39,787 nucleotides of DNA from a virus: IMG/VR virus record IMGVR_UViG_3300007735_000717, positions 1 to 39,787 of that record. One strand, written 5' to 3'. Below, piece after piece: positions 28,756 to 37,225 of the stretch (its first letter is position 1; every line of letters starts with the position of its first letter). Position numbers and translations under genes: made by a program. A model generated the notes under the pieces. The model was not told the DNA's origin, ran no database searches, and was given only the letters and a program-made list of their open reading frames with translations.

Positions 28756-31700
28756 ATGACCCAATTTCAATACGGACAGTCGGTCACCAGTGACCCGATG
28801 ATTCCTCCGTTCCAGGTTCCAAGCCCCGCACCTCTTCCACCCACCCCACTAACCGCTGATCAAGAGACTTCGGCAGCGATCAACGCTGAGAAGACTGGTC
28901 CAAATCTGTGGACCGCCCTCACTCAGGGAACGACTCTAAACGACATTGCGGACTGGGGCGTTCGCAAGTGGATGGGGGGAGAAACTGAACCTGGCTGGAG
29001 GCAGAAGCACGACATCAAGACGCTGTTCGAGGGGGTCGCTCCACAGTTTCACGATGATTTGCTGAGCGAAGCGTCGTACTTGGATGCGCTCCATGTCAAA
29101 GACTCCATTGCCATGAAGATGGCAGCCGCTGACAAGGTGGCTCAATACGGCGCAGCCGGAGCCTTTGCCCAGTTCGGTATGGGCATTGTTGAGTTTGCTC
29201 CGCTCATGTCGGTTCCCGGATCCGGGGCTGCCATGGCTTTCATGGCCGGAGGAACTGACGCTGTCTCGGTAAGCAACGCTGCCCGTGTCGCTCTGGCCTC
29301 TGGTCGAGCTGCGGAAGCCGCAAAGATCGCCAGTCGAATCGGAGTCCTTCGCCGGCTGGCTTACGGCGGCATCTCAGGCTCTGCTCAGGGTGTAGCGTTT
29401 ACCGCGGTAGACGGGGTGTTCAATCCGACCGTGGAAGGCGAGGATGTCCTTCATGCTGCCTACTGGGGTGCTGGTCTGGGCGGAGGGGTCAACGCATTCT
29501 TCGGCAAGGGCATTGTGCGGGACTACATGGTCAAGCACGCCCTGAAGTACGAGAAGCAACTTCAGACCGCTGGCAAGGAACTCGCTGTCCGCTTCAACGC
29601 GGACAATGTGCTTGAGCAGGTGGCTCAGCGATTCGGCATCGCGGAGGCTGACGCCAAGAACATCATCGTTGGTGCTCGTCTCCTTGAGAACCCCGTGGCT
29701 GGCACTGGCCTCGAGGTTGCCGTTGCTGGACCCAAGGCCCGCCTTCGTCGCGGTCAAGTGGTCATGGAAGAGACCATTATTACCGATGCGGCGGGCGTGG
29801 AGAAGGCCAAGGTTCAGCATCTGAATGACGGCAAGATCGTCATCCGTGCGCTGACTGAGTCCAAGAGTGGCGACTCCTTTGTCCGTAGCATGGCCGAGAC
29901 TCTGCGTGCCCGCATCTTCACTGAAGAGAACGGCCTGCTGAGTAACCGCGAAGTGTTGATCATGGATGCATTCACCCGTGGTGACCTGCCGGCTATCTCC
30001 CGTCTCGTCCCGGTTACCGAGACGGTTGAGGCCGGCATTGGTCCCCACCCCAAGGACATGCGTCTGGGCCTGAACCTCACCGACAGTGAGCGTCAGACTG
30101 TTACTCAATCACCCACCTTGGCGGCAGCCCGTCGTGATCTGGGCCGTGCACGGTCTCTCCTCCAGCAGGCCATCGAGAAGTTCCAGAATGTCATGGACGA
30201 CGCCAGTGCCATGCTTACCGAGGCTGAGACCGAGGAAGCCTTGGCTGCCCATGAGTTGGCCATGTCCAATACGCCGGAGTACAAGGCCGTCCTGAAGGCC
30301 AGTGCTCGGGCCAAGGACGCGGCTAAGAAGGTGGCTGAACTTGAGGTTCCCGAAGTCACAGAGAACATCAAGCGGATCATCGAGGCTCGCCGTGCGGTGC
30401 TGGAGAAGCTCCAGGCTCAGCAGAAGGCCACCCGTGGCTTCCAGAAGACCGAACGCATTGCCACGGCCACCTTGAATGAGGCCGAGGAAATGGTCCGTAA
30501 GGCCAAGGAGGCGATAGACAGTAAGGGACCGGAGACGCAAAACACTCCTTCAACAGTTGATGTTGTTGGCTCAAAAGGTGAGAGACTTCAGTGGGTTCGT
30601 GCATCAGATCCCGGACAGCAAGAACTTGTTTATCTCCTCAAGAGTGGAAAGGATACTGTCGGCTCTTTCCAGTTTATCTGGGACAGTAAAAACAGAGCTT
30701 TTAGACCGCAGGCCACTCTTGGTGTCAACATCCGTAAGCAATATCAAGGTCAAGGTCTCTACGGTAAGTTGCTAAAAGAACTGTCTAAGCATGTAGATCT
30801 AGGCTCCACATCTACTTCAGAAGCACTGGGTACACAGGTCAATGCTGTCAAAGTCTGGAAGAAACTTGGGGCATCAACAGAAAAGTTAAAGGGGAAAAAC
30901 AAGTTTGTTGATTCAGCGGGGAATGTGGAGGCTTTCTTCCTAAGAAGGACTTCTAGCCTTCAGAATGAACTTGCAGCCGCCGAGCAGGTGCTGAGTGAGT
31001 TCCGTTCTCGGGAACTGGTCCAGCAGTTGGGACAGGCGGCTCACGAGAAGCGGCAGGCTTATGGCCTCGCTAGGAAGGAACTCCAGGATCTCAATACCGC
31101 TGTCGCCGAGAGCAAGCGTCTCAAGCGTCGGATCAGCGCAGACATCAAGAAGAGCCTTCAGGAGGCCGCCGACAAGGAAGCGAAGGCCGCTGATGAGCTG
31201 GCCCAGGCTGAGGAGGCTCTGATCAAGGCTGACCGAGTGGCCAAGGAGGACGCCTACGCTGCTGCTCGCAAGCTGGCCAATAGCATCGAAGAGGATGCCG
31301 CCAGTTCGGCTCAGAATGCCAAGAACAGCGTGGCTGACGCCGAGGCCGCCTTGGCTGACGCTGAGATGGCTCTGGCCATGGCTGACCCCGAGTTCATGAT
31401 CAAGAAGCGCACGGCTCCCCTGAGCAACGAGGAGAAGACTCGGTTCCAGGATGCCTTCATCAACTGGCTGACCAAGAACGAGATTCCCGCTGAAGTCCCG
31501 GTGAACGCTCGTGCGGAGTTCCAGTCGGCCATGCAGAAGCTGAAGGAGACCCTGATGCGGGTCTATGCAGATGCAACCGATCCTCGCATCGGTGATGTTC
31601 CGGTCAGCCCTGAGGTTGACCTGTTCTTCCGAGAGATCTTCATCAAGCACTCCGAGATGAAGGCGAAGACTGTGATGGCGGCTGAGCAGACTTCGATGTA

Positions 31701-34320
31701 CGCACGGATTGCTGCCATTGCATCTGGAGCAGCTGTTCCTGAGAAGCCGGCTAAGGCTGAGGTTACTCCGAAGTCTCTGGACCCAGACTGGAAGGACAAC
31801 AACCGGGCCGATATCCGTCTGCTCGGTTTCGACATTACTCGTGCTCCGGGCATGCGGTTCCTGAACCAGGCTCTGGCCTCGATCAACTCCAAGATCGGTG
31901 CAGCCCAGTGGCTTGGTGAGCGCATGATGTGGTCCCGCATTGGCCTGATTGATCCCAACGGCAAGATGGTTCCTCAGCGGGCCACCATCAGCGAACTCTG
32001 GACTCGCATCCGTAACCCCATGGAACACCGCCTCAAGCGGGCGTTCGACAAGGGGTACAACGAGTACACGACTGGCAAGGAGTTCACCAAGATCAACCCG
32101 GCCGAGCGCACCAAGAACGCCTTCCAGCACAAGGCGAAGGAGAAGTTCAGCATTGAGGTCTACAACGAGATCCTCAAGCCCGGTTCCTCTGAGAGTGCAG
32201 CAGTCAAGACGACAGCCAAGGCGTTTGCTGAGCACTTTGACCGCATGCGGAAGATTGCGTTGGAGATGGAACTCCCAGGGTTCTCTGCTCTGGACACCAG
32301 CGTTGGCTACTTCCCCCGTATGTGGAAGTGGCAACTCCTCGACGACTTCCTCGCTAACAAGCAGAGCGTGGCTGATCTGACCAAGTTGATCAAGAAGTCC
32401 ATGACGATTGAGATTGTCGAGAGCGCGGATGATCCGCGAATCGCTCAGGGACTTGCCCTGACCGAGGACGGAGCATGGGCACTCGCTAATTACACGGCGG
32501 AACGCCTCAGGTCTCTGGCTCGCGGCGAGCAGAAGAACGCCTATCTGGACATGGATGAGATCATGCTTGCCGTGCTCAGGGAGCATGTTCCTCCTCCGCG
32601 ATCCTCTGCCGGCGTGAAGGGTACTCCTCACGGTAACCGTCGCATCCCGATGGATGTCACGATCAAGGTCAAGTTGGACGATGGTCGTATCGTATCGCTG
32701 TCCGACTTCGTCTCTAACGATGTCGTCCACGCAACCGAAACCTACAATCGTTCGGTCTTTGGCGCGATTGCTGAGAAGCAGTTGGTCGGAGAATTCCGTG
32801 ATCAGTTGATCGCCCGTGGAAAGATGACGGCTGAGGAGGCGGGGACGAAGATCACGAAGTGGAGCGATGTGATCACCTATGTGAAGTCCTCGGCTGAAGA
32901 GGGCCGCTATGTGACCACCAAGGAAGTCGAGCGAACCGTGGCCTCTCTTGAGGAGCTGTACGCACTTCTTCGCCATTCTCCGATGCCATCGATCTTGGGA
33001 GAAGTCTTCAGCCCCATGGCGGGTCGGCTCATGAAGCTTGGCTACCTCCAGAACGGGCAGGCGTTCGGCCTTGCTCAGTTCCTCGAGGTGTCCCGCATCA
33101 TTGGTCGAACCTCGGCTGCTTCGGTCATAAAGCAGATGCCCATCGTTCAGGAACTCGCTCAGGCTGCCCGTCGTGGTGAGATTCCCAAGGAGCAGTTCCC
33201 GCTGCTGCACTGGATCGATCAGGCTTTGGGAACGGGCGGTGATCGCCTGCGCCGAACGACCCTGTCCATGATTGACTCGCGTCTGGAGAAGTACTCCACG
33301 ACGACTCAGCAAGGCTGGTGGCGCAAGGCTGAGAACTGGTTCCGCAACTGGGTGGATCCGAACCTCAACGAAGCCTCTACCGTCTTCTCCGATGTCACTG
33401 GTCTGGCTCCGCTGACCACGGCCACTCAGCACCTGATCGCCACCTCGATCATTCAAGAGATGTACGACGGTGCTCTGCTTGGCAAGGCCATCTACTCCGA
33501 TGCACTGCTGGCTCAGTGGGGCGTGACTCGGGCTGAGTTCGAGATCATGGTGTCGTCGCTGCGTAAGACAGCTAAGGTGAACAAGGTAGGTCGAGTGATC
33601 GACTTTGATCACACGCTGTGGGACCAGAATATCTACGGTCGTTTCTTGGACTTCATGGAGCGTGGCGTTGTGTCCACCATCCAAGATCCTCCGACCCGCG
33701 GCGACTTTGCAAAGCCGCTGTGGAACGATCTTGGTCGCCTGTTCCTCCAGTTCCGCTCGTTCAACATCAAGGGCATCAACAACTTCTTGCTGACCTCGGT
33801 GCAGCGTCGAGATGCGCGTCTTGCCGTGGAGTACTCGGTGTCCATGGGCCTTGGCCTGATGACTCAGATGGCTCGCAAGGCCATCTATGCCCCAACCTAC
33901 AAGGACGAGAAGGATCAGAAGAAGTACTGGGAGACTTCATTCTCTCCCCAGGCTCTGACTGGCATGGCTCTGTCTGGCCCTACTGAGAACTGGCTCTTCC
34001 TCGCCACGCTGGATCCCATCGCCCAGTTCACCACGGGAAGTCCGATGTTCAGCCAGAGCGTTCGGTACTCAGACCGAGGTGGAAGCGTGCTGGATGTCAG
34101 CGCAACTCCGGCTGCCGGCGTGATCAAGTCTGTGTACGACTCTGTCTCTGCCCCAGTGCAGTCCCTGCTCATGGAAGATCGTCAGTACACCCAAAGCGAT
34201 CTCAACAATGTCACCTCCATGATCATCGGTCGTAAGTTCATGGGACTCAATCAGGGATTCAACTACATCGAGAAGTGGCTCGGCTCCGGTCTGCCCAAGG
34301 AAAAGAAGCCGAAGGACTGA
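28756..34320 (+). CDS. Giant internal virion protein D, gp16-like, with inserted domain
   Basis: 1854 residues, against 1318 for T7 gp16. The N-terminus (Pro-rich, then LWTALTQGTTLNDIADWGVR) shows no lysozyme-like transglycosylase motif such as T7 gp16 carries. Residues about 460-900 are long charged coiled coils, interrupted by a GNAT-like domain (about 592-733). The C-terminal half (from about 1010: DIRLLGFDITRAPGMRFLNQ, FSALDTSVGYFPRMWK, RLFLQFRSFNIKGINNFLLT) matches the ejection-protein core of this family. It forms the inner-membrane part of the DNA ejection conduit. Palindrome site 16 is inside (coding AFTAVDG). It ends 30 bases before the tail fibre gene. Confidence 0.9.
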   Translation: MTQFQYGQSVTSDPMIPPFQVPSPAPLPPTPLTADQETSAAINAEKTGPNLWTALTQGTTLNDIADWGVRKWMGGETEPGWRQKHDIKTLFEGVAPQFHDDLLSEASYLDALHVKDSIAMKMAAADKVAQYGAAGAFAQFGMGIVEFAPLMSVPGSGAAMAFMAGGTDAVSVSNAARVALASGRAAEAAKIASRIGVLRRLAYGGISGSAQGVAFTAVDGVFNPTVEGEDVLHAAYWGAGLGGGVNAFFGKGIVRDYMVKHALKYEKQLQTAGKELAVRFNADNVLEQVAQRFGIAEADAKNIIVGARLLENPVAGTGLEVAVAGPKARLRRGQVVMEETIITDAAGVEKAKVQHLNDGKIVIRALTESKSGDSFVRSMAETLRARIFTEENGLLSNREVLIMDAFTRGDLPAISRLVPVTETVEAGIGPHPKDMRLGLNLTDSERQTVTQSPTLAAARRDLGRARSLLQQAIEKFQNVMDDASAMLTEAETEEALAAHELAMSNTPEYKAVLKASARAKDAAKKVAELEVPEVTENIKRIIEARRAVLEKLQAQQKATRGFQKTERIATATLNEAEEMVRKAKEAIDSKGPETQNTPSTVDVVGSKGERLQWVRASDPGQQELVYLLKSGKDTVGSFQFIWDSKNRAFRPQATLGVNIRKQYQGQGLYGKLLKELSKHVDLGSTSTSEALGTQVNAVKVWKKLGASTEKLKGKNKFVDSAGNVEAFFLRRTSSLQNELAAAEQVLSEFRSRELVQQLGQAAHEKRQAYGLARKELQDLNTAVAESKRLKRRISADIKKSLQEAADKEAKAADELAQAEEALIKADRVAKEDAYAAARKLANSIEEDAASSAQNAKNSVADAEAALADAEMALAMADPEFMIKKRTAPLSNEEKTRFQDAFINWLTKNEIPAEVPVNARAEFQSAMQKLKETLMRVYADATDPRIGDVPVSPEVDLFFREIFIKHSEMKAKTVMAAEQTSMYARIAAIASGAAVPEKPAKAEVTPKSLDPDWKDNNRADIRLLGFDITRAPGMRFLNQALASINSKIGAAQWLGERMMWSRIGLIDPNGKMVPQRATISELWTRIRNPMEHRLKRAFDKGYNEYTTGKEFTKINPAERTKNAFQHKAKEKFSIEVYNEILKPGSSESAAVKTTAKAFAEHFDRMRKIALEMELPGFSALDTSVGYFPRMWKWQLLDDFLANKQSVADLTKLIKKSMTIEIVESADDPRIAQGLALTEDGAWALANYTAERLRSLARGEQKNAYLDMDEIMLAVLREHVPPPRSSAGVKGTPHGNRRIPMDVTIKVKLDDGRIVSLSDFVSNDVVHATETYNRSVFGAIAEKQLVGEFRDQLIARGKMTAEEAGTKITKWSDVITYVKSSAEEGRYVTTKEVERTVASLEELYALLRHSPMPSILGEVFSPMAGRLMKLGYLQNGQAFGLAQFLEVSRIIGRTSAASVIKQMPIVQELAQAARRGEIPKEQFPLLHWIDQALGTGGDRLRRTTLSMIDSRLEKYSTTTQQGWWRKAENWFRNWVDPNLNEASTVFSDVTGLAPLTTATQHLIATSIIQEMYDGALLGKAIYSDALLAQWGVTRAEFEIMVSSLRKTAKVNKVGRVIDFDHTLWDQNIYGRFLDFMERGVVSTIQDPPTRGDFAKPLWNDLGRLFLQFRSFNIKGINNFLLTSVQRRDARLAVEYSVSMGLGLMTQMARKAIYAPTYKDEKDQKKYWETSFSPQALTGMALSGPTENWLFLATLDPIAQFTTGSPMFSQSVRYSDRGGSVLDVSATPAAGVIKSVYDSVSAPVQSLLMEDRQYTQSDLNNVTSMIIGRKFMGLNQGFNYIEKWLGSGLPKEKKPKD
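29397..29412 (+). promoter_or_regulatory. Operator-like palindrome inside gp16-like gene, site 16
   Basis: GTTTACCGCGGTAGAC. The most downstream full copy in the window; no further full copies were seen between 29413 and the end. Confidence 0.57.
30530..30955 (+). other. GNAT-like domain inserted within the gp16-like protein
   Basis: Residues about 592-733 of the gp16-like protein. The segment changes from the GC-rich, charged coiled coil to AT-richer codons (AAA, TTA, AGA, GTT, GAA). It encodes a globular fold: LQWVRASDPGQQELVYLL, GSFQFIWDSKNRAFRP, LGVNIRKQYQGQGLYGKLLK (like GNAT motif A, Q/RxxGxG), then VKVWKKLGAS and AFFLRRTSS. The coiled coil resumes straight after (LQNELAAAEQVLSEFR). 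It looks like a recently acquired acetyltransferase-type module carried into the virion. Confidence 0.8.
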
Positions 34321-34328
34321 TCTCTCAC

Positions 34329-34341
34329 ACTATAAGGAACC
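34329..34341 (+). promoter_or_regulatory. Possible phage RNA polymerase promoter core (copy 2)
   Basis: ACTATAAGGAACC, preceded by CTCTCAC, giving CTCACACTATAAGGA, similar to the T7 promoter core CTCACTATAGGGA. It lies in the 30-base gap before the tail fibre gene. It also contains AAGGA that can serve as the ribosome-binding site. The same 13 bases occur at 17174. Confidence 0.42.
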
Positions 34342-34350
34342 TAAACCAAC

Positions 34351-36264
34351 ATGGCTCTTTCATACACCTCCTATACCGCAACCTCCGGCCAGACCGACTT
34401 CGCCTTCTCCTTCCCGTATCTGTCCACCAGTCATGTCAAGGTGCAGATCAACGGTACGGATACAAGCGCGTACACCGTGGTCACTTCGCCTTCTACCAAG
34501 GTGGTTCTGAATAGCGGTGCAACCTCCGGCCAGATCGTGAAGGTGTATCGACTGACCCCTGGTCGATCTGTGTCCCCGAACAATGTCAATCTCGTTGACT
34601 TCGTGAACGGCTCGGTGCTGTCTGAGGAGGATCTGGACAAGAACGCAAAGCAACTGCTCTACCTGATCCAGGAGTCCGATGACACTGGCGGTGGAGCCAT
34701 GCCTTACGATTCCACGATTGGAGCTTGGAACGCCAGTAATGGAGGCTCTTCAAAGAAGATCTCTAGCGTGGCCACTCCAACAACGGCCACCGATGCCGCC
34801 AATAAGTCGTATGTGGACACCAAGTTCACTACGGATGCCCTCATTCTCAACGGTGGGCAATGGGACGCAGAGAATCTCAAGATCCAGAATCTTGCTGCTC
34901 CGGCTGCCAACAGTGACGCGGCGACCAAGGCATATGTGGACACCAAGTTCACGACTGACGCACTGATTCTCAGCGGAGGTCTTTGGGATGCCGAGAATCT
35001 GAAGATTCAGAATGTTGCCACTCCGCAGAATGCCAATGATGCTGTTACCAAGGCATATGTAGATGCCCTCAGTCTCTACGGCGGCTCGGCCATTCAGCCT
35101 CAGTCTTGGACTTTCTCGATCAACGGAACTACTGATTGGACGGATCAGGGCGGCGGCGTGGATCCAGCAAGTCGGTATCGCTGCACAAAGCAACTTGCCG
35201 GCCTTTTGTCGTATGACGCCAACACTTTGATTGTGTCTTTTGGTGGAGTTCTTCAGACTCCTGGGCCGGCCTATACGCTCTCTAATGACAACCTGAGCCT
35301 GTACGCCGCTTCCGCAACTGCCGGAACGCTGACTGTTCGTAACTTTGGCGTCTCTCGTAGCGCGTTTGCCCCCGCAACCGCTTCGACTCTTGGCGCAGTA
35401 AAGATTGGCAGCAACATCACTGTTCAGCAGGATGGAACGATTAGCGGACCAAATCTGGCTACTGTTGCGACTAGCGGATCCTACGCTGATCTAACTAACA
35501 AGCCGACGATCTCCACTGCTGGAGCGAGCGGCTCGTATGCCGATCTGACGAACAAGCCTACCCTTGGAACTTCGGCTGCATTGGATGTGCCCGCAACCGG
35601 GAACGCAACGACTGCACAGGTTGTCAAGGGGACTGACACGCGGCTTACCGATGCCCGTACTCCAACGACTCATAGCCACGCTATTGCAGATGTCACGAAT
35701 CTTCAGACCACTCTGGATGCCAAGGCTGCGCTGGCTGGAGCCACTTTCAGTGGTGCTCCTAAGTATGCCGCTGATCCTGGAGATGCCAATACGCTAACGC
35801 GGAAGTCATATGTGGATGCGTTTGTAGGCTCAGCTATTGCGGCGCAAATTGAAGAAACTGTCTATACCGCAACAACTACAATTCAGGTAGAGAATTTGAC
35901 TGTAGGTAAATTGTACCTGTACATTGCAAAGCCAACAGCAGCAAATGGGGCTGGAAGTTCAACAACTGGTCCCGGAGCAGTCACTAATGTGACTCTTACA
36001 TTGTCGGCTCCGGGGTCCGCTGGATCTAGTGCAACCGCTTTCTACATGGGACGCACACACACTACTAATCAAGCTAATACTACCCCAAACGATGTTGGTC
36101 CAGCAATTCTTGGAGCATGGATTTACAACCAAGCCAGTGCGGGTACTGCTGGATATCCAAATCCAACAACTGTAACAATTGCTTCAACTGGTTTTTCCGT
36201 AGGAACAAACAACGCTGGTGTAAAACTTCATCCATCCTACGCATTGGTGATGCGCCTTACATAA
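34351..36264 (+). CDS. Tail fibre protein, gp17-like N-terminus
   Basis: 637 residues (T7 gp17: 553). Residues 1-115 (SYTSYTATSGQTDFAFSFPY, VYRLTPGRSVSPNNVNLVDF, EEDLDKNAKQLLYLIQE) match the T7 gp17 N-terminal tail-attachment domain. Then two 41-residue repeats, a collagen-free stem with repeated SYADLTNKPT motifs and LTDARTPTTHSHAIADV, typical of phage fibres. The last about 145 residues (from 35830) are Thr/Ala/Gly-rich with lower-GC codons, as expected for an exchangeable receptor-binding tip. It determines host attachment. Confidence 0.93.
   Translation: MALSYTSYTATSGQTDFAFSFPYLSTSHVKVQINGTDTSAYTVVTSPSTKVVLNSGATSGQIVKVYRLTPGRSVSPNNVNLVDFVNGSVLSEEDLDKNAKQLLYLIQESDDTGGGAMPYDSTIGAWNASNGGSSKKISSVATPTTATDAANKSYVDTKFTTDALILNGGQWDAENLKIQNLAAPAANSDAATKAYVDTKFTTDALILSGGLWDAENLKIQNVATPQNANDAVTKAYVDALSLYGGSAIQPQSWTFSINGTTDWTDQGGGVDPASRYRCTKQLAGLLSYDANTLIVSFGGVLQTPGPAYTLSNDNLSLYAASATAGTLTVRNFGVSRSAFAPATASTLGAVKIGSNITVQQDGTISGPNLATVATSGSYADLTNKPTISTAGASGSYADLTNKPTLGTSAALDVPATGNATTAQVVKGTDTRLTDARTPTTHSHAIADVTNLQTTLDAKAALAGATFSGAPKYAADPGDANTLTRKSYVDAFVGSAIAAQIEETVYTATTTIQVENLTVGKLYLYIAKPTAANGAGSSTTGPGAVTNVTLTLSAPGSAGSSATAFYMGRTHTTNQANTTPNDVGPAILGAWIYNQASAGTAGYPNPTTVTIASTGFSVGTNNAGVKLHPSYALVMRLT
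34810..35055 (+). repeat. Two tandem 123-base coding repeats in the tail fibre
   Basis: Two 41-residue units starting YVDTKFTTDALIL and containing WDAENLKIQN, at 34810-34932 and 34933-35055, with the start of a third (YVDA) at 35056. Both keep frame. They are probably trimeric beta-stem repeats. Confidence 0.9.
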
Positions 36265-36273
36265 GGAAATATT

Positions 36274-36798
36274 ATGCCACTCGACTTCATTCAACCTCAG
36301 ATGACCTCAGGCGTCCTGAAGACAGCCAACGCCCTCAGCGAGCTGGCCGGCGGTTCGACGACTGGCTACCAGAACCTTGGATACGGAACGCTGCCTGTTG
36401 GTGTGATCCTTCCGTTCCCTGGTGCAACCATTCCTACGGGGTGGGTGACTTGTCACGGACAGTCGCTGAGCCGTAGCGTCTACGCTGAACTGTTCGCCGT
36501 CATTGGTACTCAATACGGTTCAGCATCCGGTACGACCTTCAATGTCCCGGATCTCCGAGGTCGAGTGGCTGCTGGCCGAGACAACATGGGGGGTACTGCG
36601 GCTAACCGACTTTCTGAGGCGATTCTCGGTGAGAACCCAAACTCACTTGGAGCGGCTGGCGGTTTTGAATACATCGCCACTGTTGAAGCAAGCCTTGCTG
36701 GAAATGCGGATGTGATCAGCCAAGACGGCTCCAACCTCCAGCCAACAATCGTGTTGAACTACATCATCAAGGCCAATGTCAATGTGGTGGCCCTGTGA
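36274..36798 (+). CDS. Tail collar-domain protein, fibre-associated
   Basis: A protein of 174 residues. GVILPFPGATIPTGWVTCHG, AVIGTQYGSASGTTFNVPDL and RGRVAAGRDNMGG are the classic phage tail collar domain (PF07484). The end, QPTIVLNYIIKANVNVV, is the standard C-terminal strand. Being just after the fibre gene, it may be a second receptor-binding or fibre-tip protein. Starts after TAAGGAAATATT; overlaps the next GTG by four bases. Confidence 0.92.
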   Translation: MPLDFIQPQMTSGVLKTANALSELAGGSTTGYQNLGYGTLPVGVILPFPGATIPTGWVTCHGQSLSRSVYAELFAVIGTQYGSASGTTFNVPDLRGRVAAGRDNMGGTAANRLSEAILGENPNSLGAAGGFEYIATVEASLAGNADVISQDGSNLQPTIVLNYIIKANVNVVAL

Positions 36799-37010
36799 AC
36801 GACGAGTTGTTCCTCGCGCTTGGTCGTCTCGAGGGTAAGATGGATGCGCTTATCCAGATGCAACACATTCAGCAAGAAGAACTCAAGGCGCACGATGCGC
36901 GAATCAGGAGTCTCGAGCACGCTCGGGGAACATTTCTCGGAGCTGCTGCGGTCGTTGGAGCGGTCTCTGGAGGCGTACTTAACTTTGTACTGCGGAGCGT
37001 CCACCTATGA
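36795..37010 (+). CDS. XhlA-like membrane protein, possible holin (71 residues)
   Basis: GTG start overlapping the previous stop. Residues 1-45 form a coiled coil (LGRLEGKMDALIQMQHIQQE, DARIRSLE), then one hydrophobic segment FLGAAAVVGAVSGGVLNFVL and a short tail. This is the layout of XhlA-type haemolysin/holin-associated proteins. In T7 the holin (gp17.5) also lies between fibre and small terminase, so this is the positional holin candidate. It overlaps the terminase start by four bases. Confidence 0.75.
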   Translation: MNDELFLALGRLEGKMDALIQMQHIQQEELKAHDARIRSLEHARGTFLGAAAVVGAVSGGVLNFVLRSVHL

Positions 37011-37225
37011 GCAGCCTCGACAAGATCCTCGGATCCCTCCACACGGCTTTGGCCGCGGATCTTCTTCGGAGGATCCAGGAGGGATCCGCAACCGCTGCGG
37101 ATTTGTCTGTGGCTCGCCAGTTCTTGAAGGACAACGGTATTGACGCCTTGGCCAGCCAGAGCGAACCCTTGGCAAACCTGGCTCGTACCTTGCCGTTCGT
37201 GGCTCCTGAAGAGGAAGCTGCTTGA
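37007..37225 (+). CDS. Terminase small subunit, gp18-like
   Basis: 72 residues (T7 gp18: 89). SSLDKILGSLHTALAADLLR and GSATAADLSVARQFLKDNGI match the small terminases of T7-like phages, in T7 position ahead of the large subunit. It recognises concatemeric DNA for packaging. Three GGATCC-type sites lie in its first 90 bases. The stop overlaps the next TTG start. Confidence 0.9.
   Translation: MSSLDKILGSLHTALAADLLRRIQEGSATAADLSVARQFLKDNGIDALASQSEPLANLARTLPFVAPEEEAA

Noticed and set aside
30940-33684. Minus-strand open frame of 914 codons inside the gp16-like gene
   Set aside because: It is the antisense of a strongly codon-biased gene. Its His/Leu/Arg-rich composition is typical of antisense frames and it has no ribosome-binding site or domain.
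37028-37105. Cluster of GGATCC/GGATC words at the start of the small terminase gene
   Set aside because: GGATCC is frequent throughout this genome (GGA and TCC codon use). The local cluster has no regular spacing, so a cos/pac role cannot be argued.
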